Counted from the first letter of the stretch, positions 34,030 to 48,287 are shown. The stretch: DNA of 64,000 nucleotides from Serpula lacrymans var. lacrymans S7.9 (GCF_000218685.1 NW_006763294.1:2118126-2182125), one strand, 5' to 3'. The notes: a model not told the origin generated them from the letters alone. Made by a program: numbers and translations.

Positions 34030-34237
34030 ATGTAACATACCTCAGCTGCTGCCCAAGAGGCTATAGAAATGACTGAGGTATTTCTATACTAAACCCCCTA
34101 CTACTTATAGTCGGAGGTGCTACTCACTATAGTATAATGACTCCTAGGAGAACAATGGTGACTCCATGGAGTGGTGGCTATGCTCCATGGGGAACAATGG
34201 CTGCTTCGGCAGAGACCGGGTTTATCCGGTTTTGTCA
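34030..34237 (-). mobile_element. 3' LTR of the Ty1/copia element (copy B)
   Basis: Counterpart of 6706-6913, differing by one base in a G run. Confidence 0.65.
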
Positions 34238-37200
34238 CTCCCACTTGAGTGCAACCGTAGTCCCATAGCTTTAGAGAATTTCCAGTGTTTTTCATCAGTG
34301 AGGGGTTTAGTGAGAATGTCGGCAACCATATCTCCTGTAGGAACATATCTGATTACTGCCTCTCCCTTTGATACTAAGTTATCTTGGATAAAATGATATT
34401 TCCGTTGAATGTGTTTTGTGCGAGCACGGAACTGTGGATCTCGTGTAAGAATAATAGCTGCTTGATTGTCACAGTGCAATGTTTTAGGTCCATTTTGAGC
34501 ATGTCCAATTTCTTCAAACAATGTCCGAAGCCATGCAAGGTGTTGTCCAGCATTGCTCAATCCAATGTACTCTGACTCCGTGGAGGATAAAGCTACTATG
34601 CTTTGTTTTTTGCTTGTCCAGGAGATTGCTCCTTGGATGGTGATAAAAACAAGACCTGATGTTGATCAAGACGTGTCTGGGTCTCCAGCCCAATCTGCAT
34701 CCGAATATCCATAGAAATCCATGTCCATGGAGACATCTGTGCCATTATATCGTAGTTCCATGTCCCTGGTTGCTTTCAGATATCGGAGGACACATTTTGC
34801 AGCTTCCTAGTGATGGCTCCTTGGAGCTGAGCTATGTCTGCTTAGTATTCCAACAACATAGGCAATTTTTGGGCGGGTTCCGAGCATGACATACATGAGG
34901 GAGCCTACAATTAAGAGGTATAACACTTGACGCCCTTCAATATGCATCTTGTGTTGCACAATATCTTCCCCTGGAGCATTTGCAAGCAGTTTTGATCTAT
35001 GGGCCATTGGTGTCCATACTGGTTTGCAGTTTTTCATTCCAGTACACTCCAGGACTGTGTCAGTGTATTGGCGTTGCAATAGGGATATTGTTTTGTTTGA
35101 ACAATCACAATGGATTTCTATTCCAAGGATGTATTTTGCTTCTCCAAGGTCCTGCATTTTGAATATGGATTCGAGTTTGACTTTTGTGATATCCATGAAT
35201 TTTCGGGATGAAGCTCCTAGGAGGAGGTCATGTACATAGACAACAACAAAGCATATTTGTTTGTTGTCCCGGAATACATAGAGACATGTTTCTGCATTTA
35301 GTGTTGTGAAACCGAGCTCCTGGAGCTTGTGATCAAAGGTTTTGTTCCATGTACGACCAGCTTGTTTTAATCTGTAGATGGATTTCTTCAACCTCCAGCA
35401 GTATCCAGGTTGGATAGGAACACCCCCTGGAGGAAGCATGTACAGTTCTTCTTCAAGTTCTCCATTGAGATAAGCTGTGGAGACGTCCATTTGATCAAGT
35501 TCTAGGTTGTACTTTGCTGCCAAGGCTAGAATAATTTGGATCAACTCTAAGTTTGCATCCGGAGCAAAAACTTCCTGGTAATCAATCCCCTCCCTTTGAG
35601 TAAAATCTCGTGCAACAATCCGGAGTTTGTATCTCTCAATGTTTCTGTTTTGATCAAACTTAATCCAAAACACAGGTTTTGATGTAATGGGTTTCACTCC
35701 CTTCGGAAGTGAAATAGTGTCATATACTGCATTAGTATTGAGACTTAGGAGTTCCTCCTCCAAAGCAGACTTCCATAATTCTCCATCCGGACGTGATAAG
35801 GCTTCCTTTAGTGTCCTTGGAAGGTCTGTGTTGGATGGACCGGTACTTGCTATTCCAGCAAAGAATGTCTCCTCTGTATCAGATGTTTCTTTATGAACCT
35901 CAGGAGTGTTAGGTTTCTCCATGGAGTTGTCATGCTGCTCTTTTTGAGACTGTTCCTCATCTAGAGTCCTTTGATAATCCCAGTTTTTGTCTGCAGGACG
36001 GGTCTGGCAACTGCTTCTGCGTACTCCTAGGGCTTCAGCAGGCATGACTGCTCTTTTAGGAACTTGTGCAGGTACTCCAGGGAGTAGACACATTTGTGTG
36101 TGTGTTGCCCCACTCACTCCTGAAGGTGTTGAATCACTCCTCGGAGGTGTTGTATGCCTTCCGGAAGCTGATCCAATGGACAGGCTGTCTAGCTGTATTC
36201 GGACTTTTTCCACATCAGCTGGCTGTATGTTGAGGGGCTGTCCTCCCACTGACTGTGACTCTACTTTGGGTTTCCGTTCTGAAGATGGCCAGTGTTCAGG
36301 TCTTGGTTGTAGAGACTGTTGTGGAGGGTGTCTTAGCTGATCAGGTGCTCCCACTGCTCTCGGAACGTCTCCACGGAGGTATTGCCCTACTGCTCTCGGA
36401 ACATCTTCATGCTGATATGGTTCCATTTGCAATTCATTTGGATCTTGGATCCGAGGGTCAGGATCATCCTCCTCCAATGTATTTTGGTCTGGATAGTGAG
36501 CATTCTCTGGAATGAGTCCCTCCCACTGATCTGTGCTAGTGTCTGTGTTCCAGGGAGCAGTGTCGTCTTTTTGTACCTTTCCGGATTTATTGAATATGAC
36601 ATGCCAACTGGAAAACACAGTTCGTTTTTCAGTGTCTAGGAGTTTGTAGGCTTGCTTTCCATGTGTGTAGCCAATCATTATGGCTTTGCGTCCCTTGGAG
36701 TAAAACTTCCCTTGCCTTTTGTCTTTCGGAATCAAGGCATATGCTTGGCATCCGAAAGGGCAAAACAAAGTTGGATCAACTCTCCTTTTAAACAGTATTT
36801 TATATGGGGTCTTTCCATGGAGTCCTGATGCTGGGCTGCGTGTTGTGATATATGCAGCTGTTTGCATGGCATCTACCCAAAATGACTTTGGGAGCTTGGA
36901 ATCATGGAGCATAGTGGTTGCTAATGTAGCCAATGTCTGATTCATGCATTCTGCAATGCCATTTTGTTCCGGAGTATCTGCAGCTGTAGTTTCTTGGATG
37001 ACACCATCTCCTCGGAGTTGATTTTTTAATGCATTGCCAGTATATTCTCCTCCCCCATCACTCTGGAGGAATTCTGTGTACAGTGGAGTGAAGTTTTCTT
37101 CTCCGAAATGAGTCCAGAAGAATGTTTGGACATCTTCTTTCCATTGCTTGTATTGTTCCAGTGCTTCACTTTTATGTTTTAGGAAATATATCCATGGAAA

Positions 37201-38208
37201 TTTGGAGAAATCATCTACGATGACAATCCAGTACCAAAAAACCTCCCTGGAAGTTGGTTTGATTTGTCCTCCAACATCTGTGTGCACAATTTGTATGGGG
37301 CGCTTGGCTCGGTTTCCTCCAGTGGACTTGAAAGGTAATTTCTTCATCTTTCCTAAAGCATAAGGTTCACAAAACTCTGGGGTTCCGGTAAGGGTGTCTA
37401 TGTCCTGGAGCTGTCCTTTTGTAACCATTTGTTGCAAGCGGTCCATTCCAATGTGTCCCATTCTCCTATGCAATAAATTTACATCTACTGCTGCAAAAGC
37501 TGACTCCGGGTTGATTTTGGGTTTTACTTGGATGTGATAAAGTCCTCGCTTGTGTAACGCAGTGAGGATAAGTTCCTCCTTTTTCCGAACTTCACAAGTG
37601 TTTGACCCTGCTGGAAAAAGTGTTGATAACCCCGTTTTAGATAATTTGTGGACAGAGACGAGTGCTAAAGTGAAGTTTGGCACAAGTAAGACGTTTGACA
37701 GTGCAATATTGTAGTCCTTTTTGCCAACAGTTGCTTGTAGGATTACTGTTCCAATGCCAATGGCATTTATAGAGGATTCATCCCCAAAACTGATTGTCCT
37801 CGGAGGATGCGGAACATGGTATGTTCCTGGCTCAAACCAGGAGCGGTGAGGGACCATGTGGGATGTTGCTCTGGAGTCAATAATAATTGTTGTTTTGTGC
37901 AATATGACTCTGTTCCTCCTCGGAGTCAGATCCAGATGATTGCTCTGCCGTGTTTGCTTTTTCCTTCTCTTTTCCTTTATCCTTGTGTCTTTCCTTTCCC
38001 TTCTTGCTTTGACCTTTTCCAGCTGACTGAAGTGTTCAACACTCCGAGGTGTTGTGTGATTTGGCTTTGTGGAAGTCACACCACTTCTCCTTGGATTTGA
38101 GTGCTGATCCAGAACCTCCAGGGGCCTTCCCTGACTGTTGTGCAACTTTTGCAGTGATCCGGATCTCAACTGCATCAAAGGTAAGTTTATTTTCTTCAAT
38201 CGTGTTGA
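34222..38208 (-). pseudogene. Ty1/copia gag-pol polyprotein, longer open frame but catalytically dead (copy B)
   Basis: Counterpart of 6898-10884. Here protease, integrase and reverse transcriptase form one uninterrupted frame of 1130 codons (38199-34807). It carries the same altered residues as copy A: DSR for DSG in the protease, CEPY for CEPC in the integrase zinc site and YVHD for YVDD in the reverse transcriptase. The RNase H segment follows after the shared stop at 34807. The two extra stops of copy A are CAA (Gln) and GAG (Glu) here. Confidence 0.92.
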
Positions 38209-39143
38209 TGTTACAATAACACAATTTTTGGACCTTTTCTTTAATTTTCATTCTCCGCTTTAACCTTTTTACTATAGTTCACACTCCGTGCCATGCGGCA
38301 CTTTCCTTTTCATTCTAAACTCCACCTTCTTGCGCAGCGCTGTTTTCATTCTTCTTTTAGACACAAACTCTCTCACGCAGTGGAGCTGGTCACACGGGCT
38401 GCACCCTCTGACATCATCAGCCACTGTTTTTATTAACTATACAGTACATAAGTATAAACACTCTGTATTAGTATAAATACCCCAATAGATCAAGGAGACT
38501 CCTCAGCGAGTCCTCCTGTTGTATACCAACAAACTCTCTGCAGCTTAAGGGGTAACCACTCCCTCATCACTACCTTTATAGTGTGTTCTTGTGTGCGCCA
38601 GAGTAACTAACTCTTGGTTGTAACATTAGGACTTGCTCTTCTACTCTCTTGCACGTTGTGCAAAAAGTTCCACTGGGCACCCGGACTCCAGGGTGAAGGA
38701 GATTTGGTTATTGTTTGGGAATATCCCGCATAGCAAATAGGTGCGCTCCTAGCGACGGCCTTGTAGTGTTTTGGGAGAAGAAACAAAACCTTTGATACGT
38801 GGCCCCCAGCGTTAAGGGGAGTACTATAGCTCAGCAGTTGGTGTGGAACCTCTGTTGATTAGATTTAGAAATACAAATTTTCCTCTTTGAATACCTCTGA
38901 CCGGGCCGGGCACTTGCCTCTGCCACTCTGGAGAAGGGTTGACAGCTTAACAAGCGGACCACCCCCTGACAACTGTTCGGACCAGGGTTTATTACAAATA
39001 CTTTTTATATAAATTTCAAATACTATAGTGTGGGTAATCGGAGATTGAGATCCAATACTCAGCTGGGAAGAGGTTGATCCGCAGATAGCAAGCGGGGACC
39101 CCCAGTTACCTTTTTTTTACATTACCAAAGAAAACAAGTCGAC

Positions 39144-40195
39144 ATGTCGTCGCAACCAGATATGAACACTTTGTTGCACAACATATGTGCACAGATCTTG
39201 GCGTTAACTACGCAAGTTGCCGAGCTACAGGCAAACCCCCCTGCAGCAACCCCCTCGGTAGAGAAAAAGTTCAATAAGAAAGTCGAAGTCGTTGCTGATC
39301 CTGGCGCCTTTGAGGAAGACAGAGCGCAATTTGCTGAATGGTGGATCAAATTCCTGATTTGGGTTAAGGCAAACTGGGACGCATTTGCCGATGACTTTGA
39401 GGTAGCCACTGTGGTGCTATCTCGACTAAAAGGACCTGTGGCGGGTCAATACGCCCAAGTTAGATTGCAGGAGTGCTACACCGCGGGAGTGTGGCCCACC
39501 TGGGACAATCTCAAAGTAGAGATCAAAAAATACTTCAAACCGCAAGCTGAGCGTGACTGGGCGCGTCAGCAAATCCATTCCTTTAAACAAGGCAACATGA
39601 GGACAGATGATTTTGTAACCCGGTTCCTGGCCCTCTCCATCCAAGGGGGTCTTGGTAATGAACATGCAGTAGAGCTGCTGGAACACAATGTGAACCCCCA
39701 CATTGCAGAACAGCTTTATCTGCAGGATATAAGAATTTCTCTCAAGCAGCAGAGGAGGTTCGAAAAATAGGTAGGGCCATAGAGCTCTACAAAATGAACC
39801 AAGGTGGCGAGACCACCAAAAACAACCAATCCCAGAGGCGCCCTGGGTCATCAAACCACCATAATCACTCTCACGGGTTCAAGCCGTTCAGGCTGCAACC
39901 AGGGCAGGGAGCCCCTATGGATATTGGCGCGGTCCAGGGCGGACAGATGCGCAGATTCAAAGGGAACTGCTACAATTGCGGCCAAGAGGGACACATGTCC
40001 CGAGATTGCAGAAACAGGGTGCAGGCCGCCCAACAAAAAAATAATCAAGGGCACCAGGCACGCCAACTAGAAACTGAAAAACCGGACGATCGGCTCCAGA
40101 CTCTGGCCGTTTGTTCGTACGATGTAATCCGGGCCTTCTTTTACAACCAGCAGGTCACTGAGATGAAGGTTCAGGGCAAAGAGTTCGGAGCTTAG
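39144..40195 (+). pseudogene. Gypsy gag, frameshifted (copy B)
   Basis: Counterpart of 11820-12871 with the same two frames (39144-39770 and 39794-40195), the same shift and the same CCHC knuckle. Confidence 0.88.
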
Positions 40196-40287
40196 GTCAC
40201 TTGGGTGCCTTCGCTCCTATAAACAATGAAGTAAACCACAATAAGGTGGCCCCTGCTCCGGGGTGATGCACGAGCAATAAAGGAAAG

Positions 40288-42479
40288 ATGGGGATGGCTC
40301 CCCAATTTGTAAATAGATTTAAAAATTTGTTACCGGAAATATGTACTTGTATGAAAACTTGTAACTGTGATATTTATAATACTACCGCTGCACCAGTGTC
40401 TCCTTCAAAGTGTGGCCCCAGCGAGACAAACACTAGGGTGCTTGATTGTGGTAAAAATAAAATAGAAAAACATGTTTCTTTTGATACTTCCTCTTTTTTG
40501 GAGCCACCCTTTCCCGGAATCCCAAGGCATGTGTTGATGCGCACATATTTATTCCAAAAAGAGATCCGCTTAGATGTTGGTGTGGAGGGACGCAGAGAAC
40601 GAGTCACCGCCGAAGCTACCCAACTAGGGAAGATTAATTTAATATTGGGCTGGACCTGGCTATTTAAACACAATCCTGAGATCGACTGGCAGACAGGGGT
40701 TGTCACATTGTCACGTTGCCCTCAGGAGTGTGTGAATTTGGGTAAACTGAATCACATCCGTCACAATGAGCATCTTGAAGAAATAAATGCTAGTCACATC
40801 TATGAGCTCAAATCTCTAGAAAAGATTGATGATGACGATGACGAGGTAAAACCTGAGGAAGAGGTTAAGAGGCTGGTACCTCCCGAGTACCATGACTTCT
40901 GGAAAGTCTTTTCAAAACATAAATCAGAGCGCTTCCCAGAGGCTAAGCCTTGGGACCATGCTATAGACTTGAAGGACACTTTCAAACCGAGGGACATATG
41001 ATACCACTCTCTGCTCCAGAAAGAGATGAGGTTTCTAGCTTCATAGATGAGCAGCTTAGGAAGGGTTACATCAGACCTTCCAAAAGCCCTATGACGTCCC
41101 CAGTGTTCTTCATTCCCAAAAAGGATGGAAAGAAGCGTATGATTATGGACTATTGTTACATGAATGAGCACACGGTTAAAAATGTTTATCCGCTGCCTTT
41201 GATCAGTCAGCTAGTAGACAAATTGGCTGGTGCCAAGATCTTGACAAAGATGGATCTCAGATGGGGGTACAATAATGTACAAATCAAAGAAGCAGATGCT
41301 TGGAAGGCCGTGTTCACGTGCCACCGAGGATCTTTTGAACCCCTTGTTATGTTCTTTGGGTTGACCAACTCACCGGCAACCTTCCAGAGCATGATGAACG
41401 AGATTTTTGCGGATATGGAAAACTGTGTCGTCATTTACATTGACAATTTGTTGATATTTACGAAGTCGGATGATGAGGCTGAGCATGACAGGATTGTGCA
41501 AGAAGTCCTTCGACTCTTACAGGAACGGGACTTATTCGTCAAACCCAAAAAATGTAATTTTAAGGTGAAGGAAGTAGACTTCCTTGGTATGATCATAGGC
41601 CAGAATGGAATCAGGATGGATCCTGAGGAAGTTCAAGCTATATTGGACTGGCCAGAACCTACTCACGTCAAAGGAGTTAGGGCCTTCCTTGGCTTAGGAA
41701 ATTTCTACCGAAGGTTTATTGAAAACTTCGCAAAAATCACGAGACCGTTGAACAATCTCACTAAAAAAGACATTGTTTGGCACTGGGGTGCCAAAGAACA
41801 AGAAGCTTTTGATAAGCTTAAGCAGGTGTTTAGGACAGCGCCCATATTAGCATTTCCAGAATTAGACAAAGAGTTCCAGTTGGAAACCGACTCTTCTGAT
41901 TTTGCTACTGGGGCTGTTCTATCCATTAAATGCCCTGACGATCTTTGGAGGCCTTGTGCCTATTTATCACATAGTTTGTTGCCTACGGAGCGCAACTATC
42001 AAATTTACGACAAAGAGATGCTGGCCATCATTAGAGCCTTAGAGCACTGGCGACACTACTTAGAAGGTGCTAGACACCAATTTGAAATTTGGACCGATCA
42101 TAAGAATCTGGAATATTTTATGACGGCCCAAGACTTGAACCAAAGACAGGCTCGCTACGCAGTGTACTTGTCAAGGTTTAATTATAAATTAATTCATAAG
42201 CCTAGAAGCTCTATAGGGAAAGCGGACACTTTGTCCAGAAGAGAGGATCATGCCAACGGTATCGAAGATGACAACAAAGGTGTTACCCTGATAGACCAAT
42301 CAAGGGTTGCCAATGTTGGAATCGGGCAGGATTCCGATCTTCTGGAAGTTTTCAAGAAAGACATCTCCTCAGAAAAGAAGGCGCGCCTTGACAGCAATGA
42401 AAACTATTTATGGGAAGACGGGCTCTTTCATTTTAAAAACAAATCTATGTGCCTGAGTCCGCAAGGATCAAGGCAATAG
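40288..42479 (+). pseudogene. Gypsy protease end, reverse transcriptase and RNase H (copy B)
   Basis: Counterpart of 12964-15155, with the same frameshifts and the same YIDN box. A few substitutions distinguish it, for example Lys to Glu in MDPEEVQAIL and changes in the ARYAVYLSRFNYK stretch. Confidence 0.9.
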
Positions 42480-43771
42480 ATAGACATCACAACACTCCAG
42501 TGGCTGGGCACCCTGGGTGGCAACAAACAATGGAGTTGATCTCCAGAAACTATATGTGGCCTGGCATGGTCAAAGACATACAGGAATACGTAAAATCCTG
42601 TCTGAGATGCGCCATGGCTAAAAATTCTCATCAACCGCCGGCCGGTAAACTTATGCCAAATCCAATACCAGCTGGTCCCTGGCAGGATATATCGGTTGAT
42701 TTCACAACGGATCTGCCCGAGTCAAATGGGTATGATTCAGTAATGGTGGTAGTAGATCACTTCTCCAAAGAAGTGGTATTTATACCCACCAACAAAACCA
42801 TTACTGCTGCTGGTACGGCAGATTTATTTAAAGGTTTCATATGGTCCATCCATGGATTACCAAAGACGGTTATTTCCGATAGAGGGCCACAATTCGCTAG
42901 CGAATTTACAAAAGAATTATGCCGGATGCTGGGCATCAAACCTAAATTATCAACGGTGTTCCATTCGCAGACTGATGGACAAACGGAGAGACTCAACCAG
43001 GAGTTGAAACAATACCTCCGTATATTTATTAATGACAGGCAGACAGATTGGGCCAAGTGGCTAAAGATAGCCCAGTTCTCATACAATATCAAACAGTCGT
43101 CGGCTACAGGAAAGGCACCATTTGAGGTTACTAGATTGTACCTCCCCAGAATGGGTGTAGAACCTAGCAAAAGCAAGAACGAGGCTGCTGGGAACATGGC
43201 CAAAGACATGAAGTTTGTCTTAGACAAAACACGCAAGGCGCTATTCAAAACTGCAGAGCAGATGAAAGACAGGGCAGAGCATAGACGCTCTAAGGCCCCT
43301 GACTACAAGGTCGGCGACCTGGTTTGGTTAGATACCGACCACTTAAAGTTAAAAGATCGGCAGTCTAGAAAACTGACCAAAAAATGGATTGGCCCTTACC
43401 GGATTAAGGAAGTCAAACCCAACGCAGTGGAGCTGGAACTCCCAAAACAAATGAGGGTAGTACCCACGGTCAATATTAGCCGTGTGAAACCCTACAAAGG
43501 ACCGCTGCCGGGACAGCGCGTAGACCGGCCCGGTCCGGTGGTAGTCACCCAGGAAGGTGAAGAAGAGTTCGTAGTTGAACGGGTGGTGGATGCACGCTTG
43601 AAGCATGGCAAATTAGAGTTCCTAGTCCTATGGAAAGGCTATGGAGACGAGGACAGAACGTGGGAACCAGAAGCCCACCTGGATAACTCCCGTGACGCTG
43701 TTCACAAATTTTATTCTAAGAATCCCTCAGCTCCTAGGAAGCTTAGAGGCATGGATTCAAAACTTTTGTAA
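42449..43771 (+). pseudogene. Gypsy integrase with C-terminal chromodomain (copy B)
   Basis: Counterpart of 15125-16447; the predicted protein looks the same along its whole length, with HHCC, Asp-Asp-Glu and chromodomain intact. Confidence 0.92.
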
Positions 43772-44137
43772 TTCTCTTTTTCAAACTATGCCCGAAAATT
43801 TAACTACCACCGCCGGTATTTGGTCTCGCCTCGAAGTCGAGCCTTAGAAGGGGGGTAGTGTTACGATAACACAATTTTCGGACCTTTCCTCCATTTTCAT
43901 TCTCCGTTTTAACCTTGTATACTTTAGCTTTCACACATGGTGCCACGCGGCACTTCCCCTTTTGTTCAAACTCCTCTTTCTTGTGCCGCATTGCTTTCTT
44001 CTTATTTTTAGATACAACTCTCTCACACAGTGGAGCTGGTCATGCGGGCTAGGCCCCATGACATCATCAGCCACTGACTTTATCAACTGTACAGTACATA
44101 AGTACAAACATTCTGTATTAGTATATATACCCCAATA

Positions 44138-44834
44138 TGTGAGGCAACGATAAACTATAACAAAAACAAAACCTGTCTCCTTCTGCACTTGCAGGGAGTA
44201 AAGGGTTCGATGAGCTTGAGGTTGACAGATGCTAGTATGTATAGCAAGTAGAGGACTTTGAGAGGTAAGCTTCAAAGGTTTTCGTTGAGGAGTAAAGCGG
44301 GTAAATTCAGTAATAGAAAACTAAGGAGCCATACATGAATAGGTAAGGCTTTATATAGTGAACTGTTTGTTCCTCAGACCGAAAGGAGAATATATGAAAA
44401 GTGGTCTGAGGAATCAATCGACCAATAAGAAAAAGGGAGAGTAACTATTGTACGACTTTTAACTTGATTAATCAGCAGGTGAGAGACTTGTACTAATAAT
44501 AGAGGATTGTCACGTGTGTTCAGGAACCGTATCCTCATAATGAGGTACGATCCTGAATAAGGCGTTATTAGTATAACCAGGCTTTATTGAGGCTTGGAGC
44601 TGGTTGGCGAGATGCCTACTACCAGTCCTTACTCCGTGTGCTGGCTGGCTGGGAGCAATACCCAGTCTCTGATCTGTGATATAAAATGGTAGCAATGGTT
44701 AAGAAAGCCTGTGAGGGCTATGAGAAGTAAAACGGCAAAGGATACCTCTAGCCCTAGAGCCAGAGGTGTAACGGGAAAAGCGTTCGAGAACCAAGACATA
44801 GCGAAGATAAGAAAATAATGAAATGGTCCTTACA
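44138..44834 (+). mobile_element. Solo LTR, family B, inside the gypsy 3' LTR (copy B)
   Basis: Counterpart of 16814-17510, with the same CAATA target duplication. Confidence 0.95.
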
Positions 44835-44980
44835 CAATAGATCAAGGAGACTCCTCAGCGAGTCCTCCTGTTGTATACCAACAAACTCTCTGCAGCTTAA
44901 GGGGTAACCACTCCCTCATCATCACTACCTTTATAGTGTGTTCTTGTGTGCGCCAGAGTAACTAACTCTTGGTTGTAACA

Positions 44981-45158
44981 GCTATAGAAACAACTGAGGT
45001 ATTTCTATACTAAGCCCCCTACTACTTATAGTCGGAGGTGCTACTCGCTATAGTATAATGACTCCTAGGAGTACAATGGTGACTCCATGGAGTGGTGGCT
45101 GTGCTCCATGGAGAACAATGGCTGCTTCGGCAGAGACCGGGTTTATCCGGTTTTGTCA
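44981..45158 (-). mobile_element. Remnant of the copia 5' LTR (copy B)
   Basis: Counterpart of 17657-17834. Confidence 0.85.
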
Positions 45159-45518
45159 TGTACTACCTCAGACTCTTCTATGAGATCTGAGGTGAGACTC
45201 ACTTATTTCCCCCCTTTTGAATACCTATCTGATCCCTAGTATAGACATCTTATCTTATTAGGTACTTACTTTGAATATAGCTCAGACTCTTCTACAAGAC
45301 CTAAGACACCTTATTGTATTAAATCAAACCCAAACAACTTGGTATACTATGGTGTGGTGTTTTATTTTCTTATATGGTTTGTAGGGATAGCATGCTCAGA
45401 ATGTCAGTACTGTTGCCACTTTTGCATGCATTTTATTATCTAAGACTTTGCAGCGGGCCGTACCACCCTTTTGGTGGTAGGCTGTACACGTCTATTCCGC
45501 TGGAAATTTGTCTGGTAT

Positions 45519-45766
45519 CTGATAAATAATAAGAGGGCATGGCTTGGTACGTGTCGGGTTGGATCTAGGAGAGCATGTAACGAGAGGGGAGGTTGTTAGC
45601 CCCCATCACAATCACAATGCGAAGAGAGGAAAGTGTTGGGGGAGGACTTACCGTGGATGTGCATCCAGCCGATTTGGAGCTGCAAGGCTTCGTTGATCTG
45701 GATGTTGTCTGCTCCCTCCCGCAAGCCGGTCTGGATAGCCCGATGGAGCACCGCGCGGAATTTTGC
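45519..45766 (-). pseudogene. Fragment of the mitochondrial-type conserved gene (copy B)
   Basis: Counterpart of 18195-18442 (exon 2 at 45765-45652). One Asp codon has become Asn (GADN for GADD). Confidence 0.85.
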
Positions 45767-47248
45767 TGTGATATTTGTGGGGCATGAAAAAAAGTGCATG
45801 GAAGTCGAGCAGAGATTAGAATGCAAGTCGAAGTCAGCCATATACAAAGCATGACAATATCCATTTTCCAGGGAGAAGTATTCCATTAGTCGGTAAATAT
45901 TCACAGAACTACGCCATCATGAGATAGCACACTAACTTATGGTGAATGGGTGATAACTTAGCTTGACAGCACTGTTTCAGGGAGATACATTAGCCCCCGA
46001 TAAATCACGCTGTCCACCCCTGCCATGATAAAGTGCTAAACAGTAAAGCGTCAGTAGAGAGCTTCTCAATTCCACGATGTGCTGGTTAAGGCTAAAACCT
46101 AGTACGTGCATCAAAGTTTTAGGGTGTGTGGAATTGATAGGTTGAACAAATCTTACCCTGTTCAAACTTGACTTCAAATCTGGAATGCTGTTGATACAGG
46201 CTATACGTTTATGCGAGGCTACGCTGATGAATCAAAACGCGTCATGATCCCAGCTAGCGGCACAAGCACAGGTACAGGTACATCAAGCTCATGCTGACGT
46301 CTCGGTGTATTGCGACAATTGCTTTCGTCCATTGACAGCTGACATTGCTGACACTGGAGTAGGATATTTCCATGCGCAATGAACGGTAGGGGAGTAACCG
46401 AAGTGAAATACACGTTGCTTGGGCCCTAAGGAGATGACCACGAACCGTCATCAGTGATAGTGTCCATCATGATAATGAGAATCTTCCCCTGATTTGGAAG
46501 GAGAGATACTTACGATTGTGACTCATGCGATGTGAGGGTGAAGGGCAAAATAAAAATATTCCCTACAGTTACCGTGATTTGACACGTCCGAGTCATACCT
46601 TCCCGCAGACCCCTGACTGGCTACGATGCTATTTGTTCACTGAGGGCCTCTGTAAACGAATCAGTGTTCTATGACTATAAGTTGATGTAATGAATGCTCG
46701 ACTATTTCAGTCCATCGAGTTGATTGAGATGTCTGATGATGGTGACGTTATACGAGGGATTTGCTCTGATATGTATACCAGGCCACTTGTTCAAAAGCTG
46801 TGTGCCGCTCCATTGATTTACAGGTGACCGGTGAAAAGTTCAAGGTTATTTTTTTGGTAGCACGACCCAAGCACTACTCGGTTGATAATTTATCTTCTGG
46901 GTTTGAAGTGCACTGGCCATTGAAAGCGAGTATTCAGACTGTCATTCAAGCATGGACCCCAGGAGAATGATTGGTGTAGGGTGTACTGGATTACTTGCAC
47001 CGAGTCCGAACAGGATGTTCAAGTTGCCCATATGTAGACATCGTGAACATTCTCACGGCAATTTACTGGACGTTTATGGGTGCTTATGGGCGCTTATGTA
47101 CGAGACATGTGTAGTACACGAGCTTGTTAGAAGTTTGATTTGATAGACTGTCATATCATAGCATTGCCAGCGCCATTGAAGACGGTCAGACCCTCTGGAA
47201 CTTGAAACACCCTCAGCCCTTACAGCCCTCACCAGCTACAGATTAAAG

Positions 47249-48287
47249 ATGGGTTCAGGTCGTTTTTCTCTTATTCTCCATAACATCTACTCGACTCTTT
47301 TTCGACCACACATGCCTTATCCAAACGACATTTTTGGCATATTCCAGGAGGGCGTCATCGGGCCTATGGGACCTGAGTCATGGGAGCGGCAGCTTTGCTT
47401 AGACGATAGGTCCACAAATTGTTATATCGACCACATCGTGTTTTGTAAATGCAAAGACGACAAGAAACACGAATTCTTGTTGATTTCCGTTTGCTACCCG
47501 GACCCAAACATCACGGCCAAGGCACTTGTGGTCGTCGACCGTTCACCCTCCGCTCCGTCACCCAACTCGTCTGTTCATACCCCTCTAGGCTCTGCCATTG
47601 TGTCACCGTCAGTCTCCGATACTCCTGCCCATGATCGTATTGTCATCACCAAAGAAGACGATAAAACGGAGTTGACTAAACCGTATAAACCATACAGGGA
47701 GCTCTGTACCCTTACATTCTCCGAGTCTTGTCCCTCCAATATCACCGGAAATTATTTATCGCCTTCTGTTCGGCAGCTATGCATCCTGTTGAAAGTCATC
47801 AACAAACACGCCCCGCTCTACAATCTTTATGAGCACCAGTGCTACTGGTTTGCGAATACCGTGTTTGACACGTTGAAGAAACTATTTCCAAATGCAGAGG
47901 AGAAGTGTAGTTCACACGACATGCGCGGCAACTATCACGGGTTGAAATTCGACCATCGTAACAGTATAGAGACGATATCTGAAGAATATGACAGGGCATG
48001 GAGTGAGGCGTGTGACAGGGTGAGGGAGGAACAGAGAAAACGAGAAGAAAGTCGACGTAAAGTGAGTAAACTCTCGCTGTCGTATTTTGCTGTCTATTAC
48101 TTAATTTGTTTAAACCCATCGACAGTTGATTCAAACTGGGAGAGACGAAGGTAATGCGGAACGAGAGCAACTCAAGGCTGAAAGTGCGCGCCGCGACGCT
48201 GAAAGACTGGCTGAAATAGCCCAGCTCAAAGCCAGACTACGTGAATACGAAGACTGTCAGCCTGACAATGCGGCGGCCCCGGCCTGA
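47249..48287 (+). CDS. Orphan QCYWFA-family protein, chimeric copy (copy B)
   Basis: Exon 1 is 47249-48061, the intron 48062-48125 and exon 2 48126-48287, giving 324 residues. The first 605 bp are nearly identical to copy A. From 47854 onward the sequence is a diverged paralog (for example CTSHDI versus CSSHDM, and a different intron). Exon 2 is shorter: it lacks the GIKIGEE repeats and keeps only part of the heptads (REQLKAESARRDAERLAE). The frame is open through both exons, so the chimera may be functional. Confidence 0.82.

Larger units (their letters stand above)
38209..44980 (+). mobile_element. Chromodomain Ty3/gypsy retrotransposon, degenerate (copy B)
   Basis: Counterpart of 10885-17656: 5' LTR 38209-38625, 3' LTR 43859-44980 with the nested solo LTR at 44138-44834. 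It has the same frame breaks and the same flanking copia sequence. Confidence 0.93.
27033..47853 (+). repeat. Segmental duplication, copy B, near-identical tract
   Basis: This is a direct repeat of 1-20511. Differences seen by eye include a 10-bp deletion near 32180, a resolved 390-bp solo LTR where copy A has Ns, one base less near 29740 that restores a Plavaka frame, two fewer stop codons in the copia pol frame, and small expansions near 46275 and 46550. The tract ends inside the orphan gene at 47249-48287, where identity drops sharply. Confidence 0.97.
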
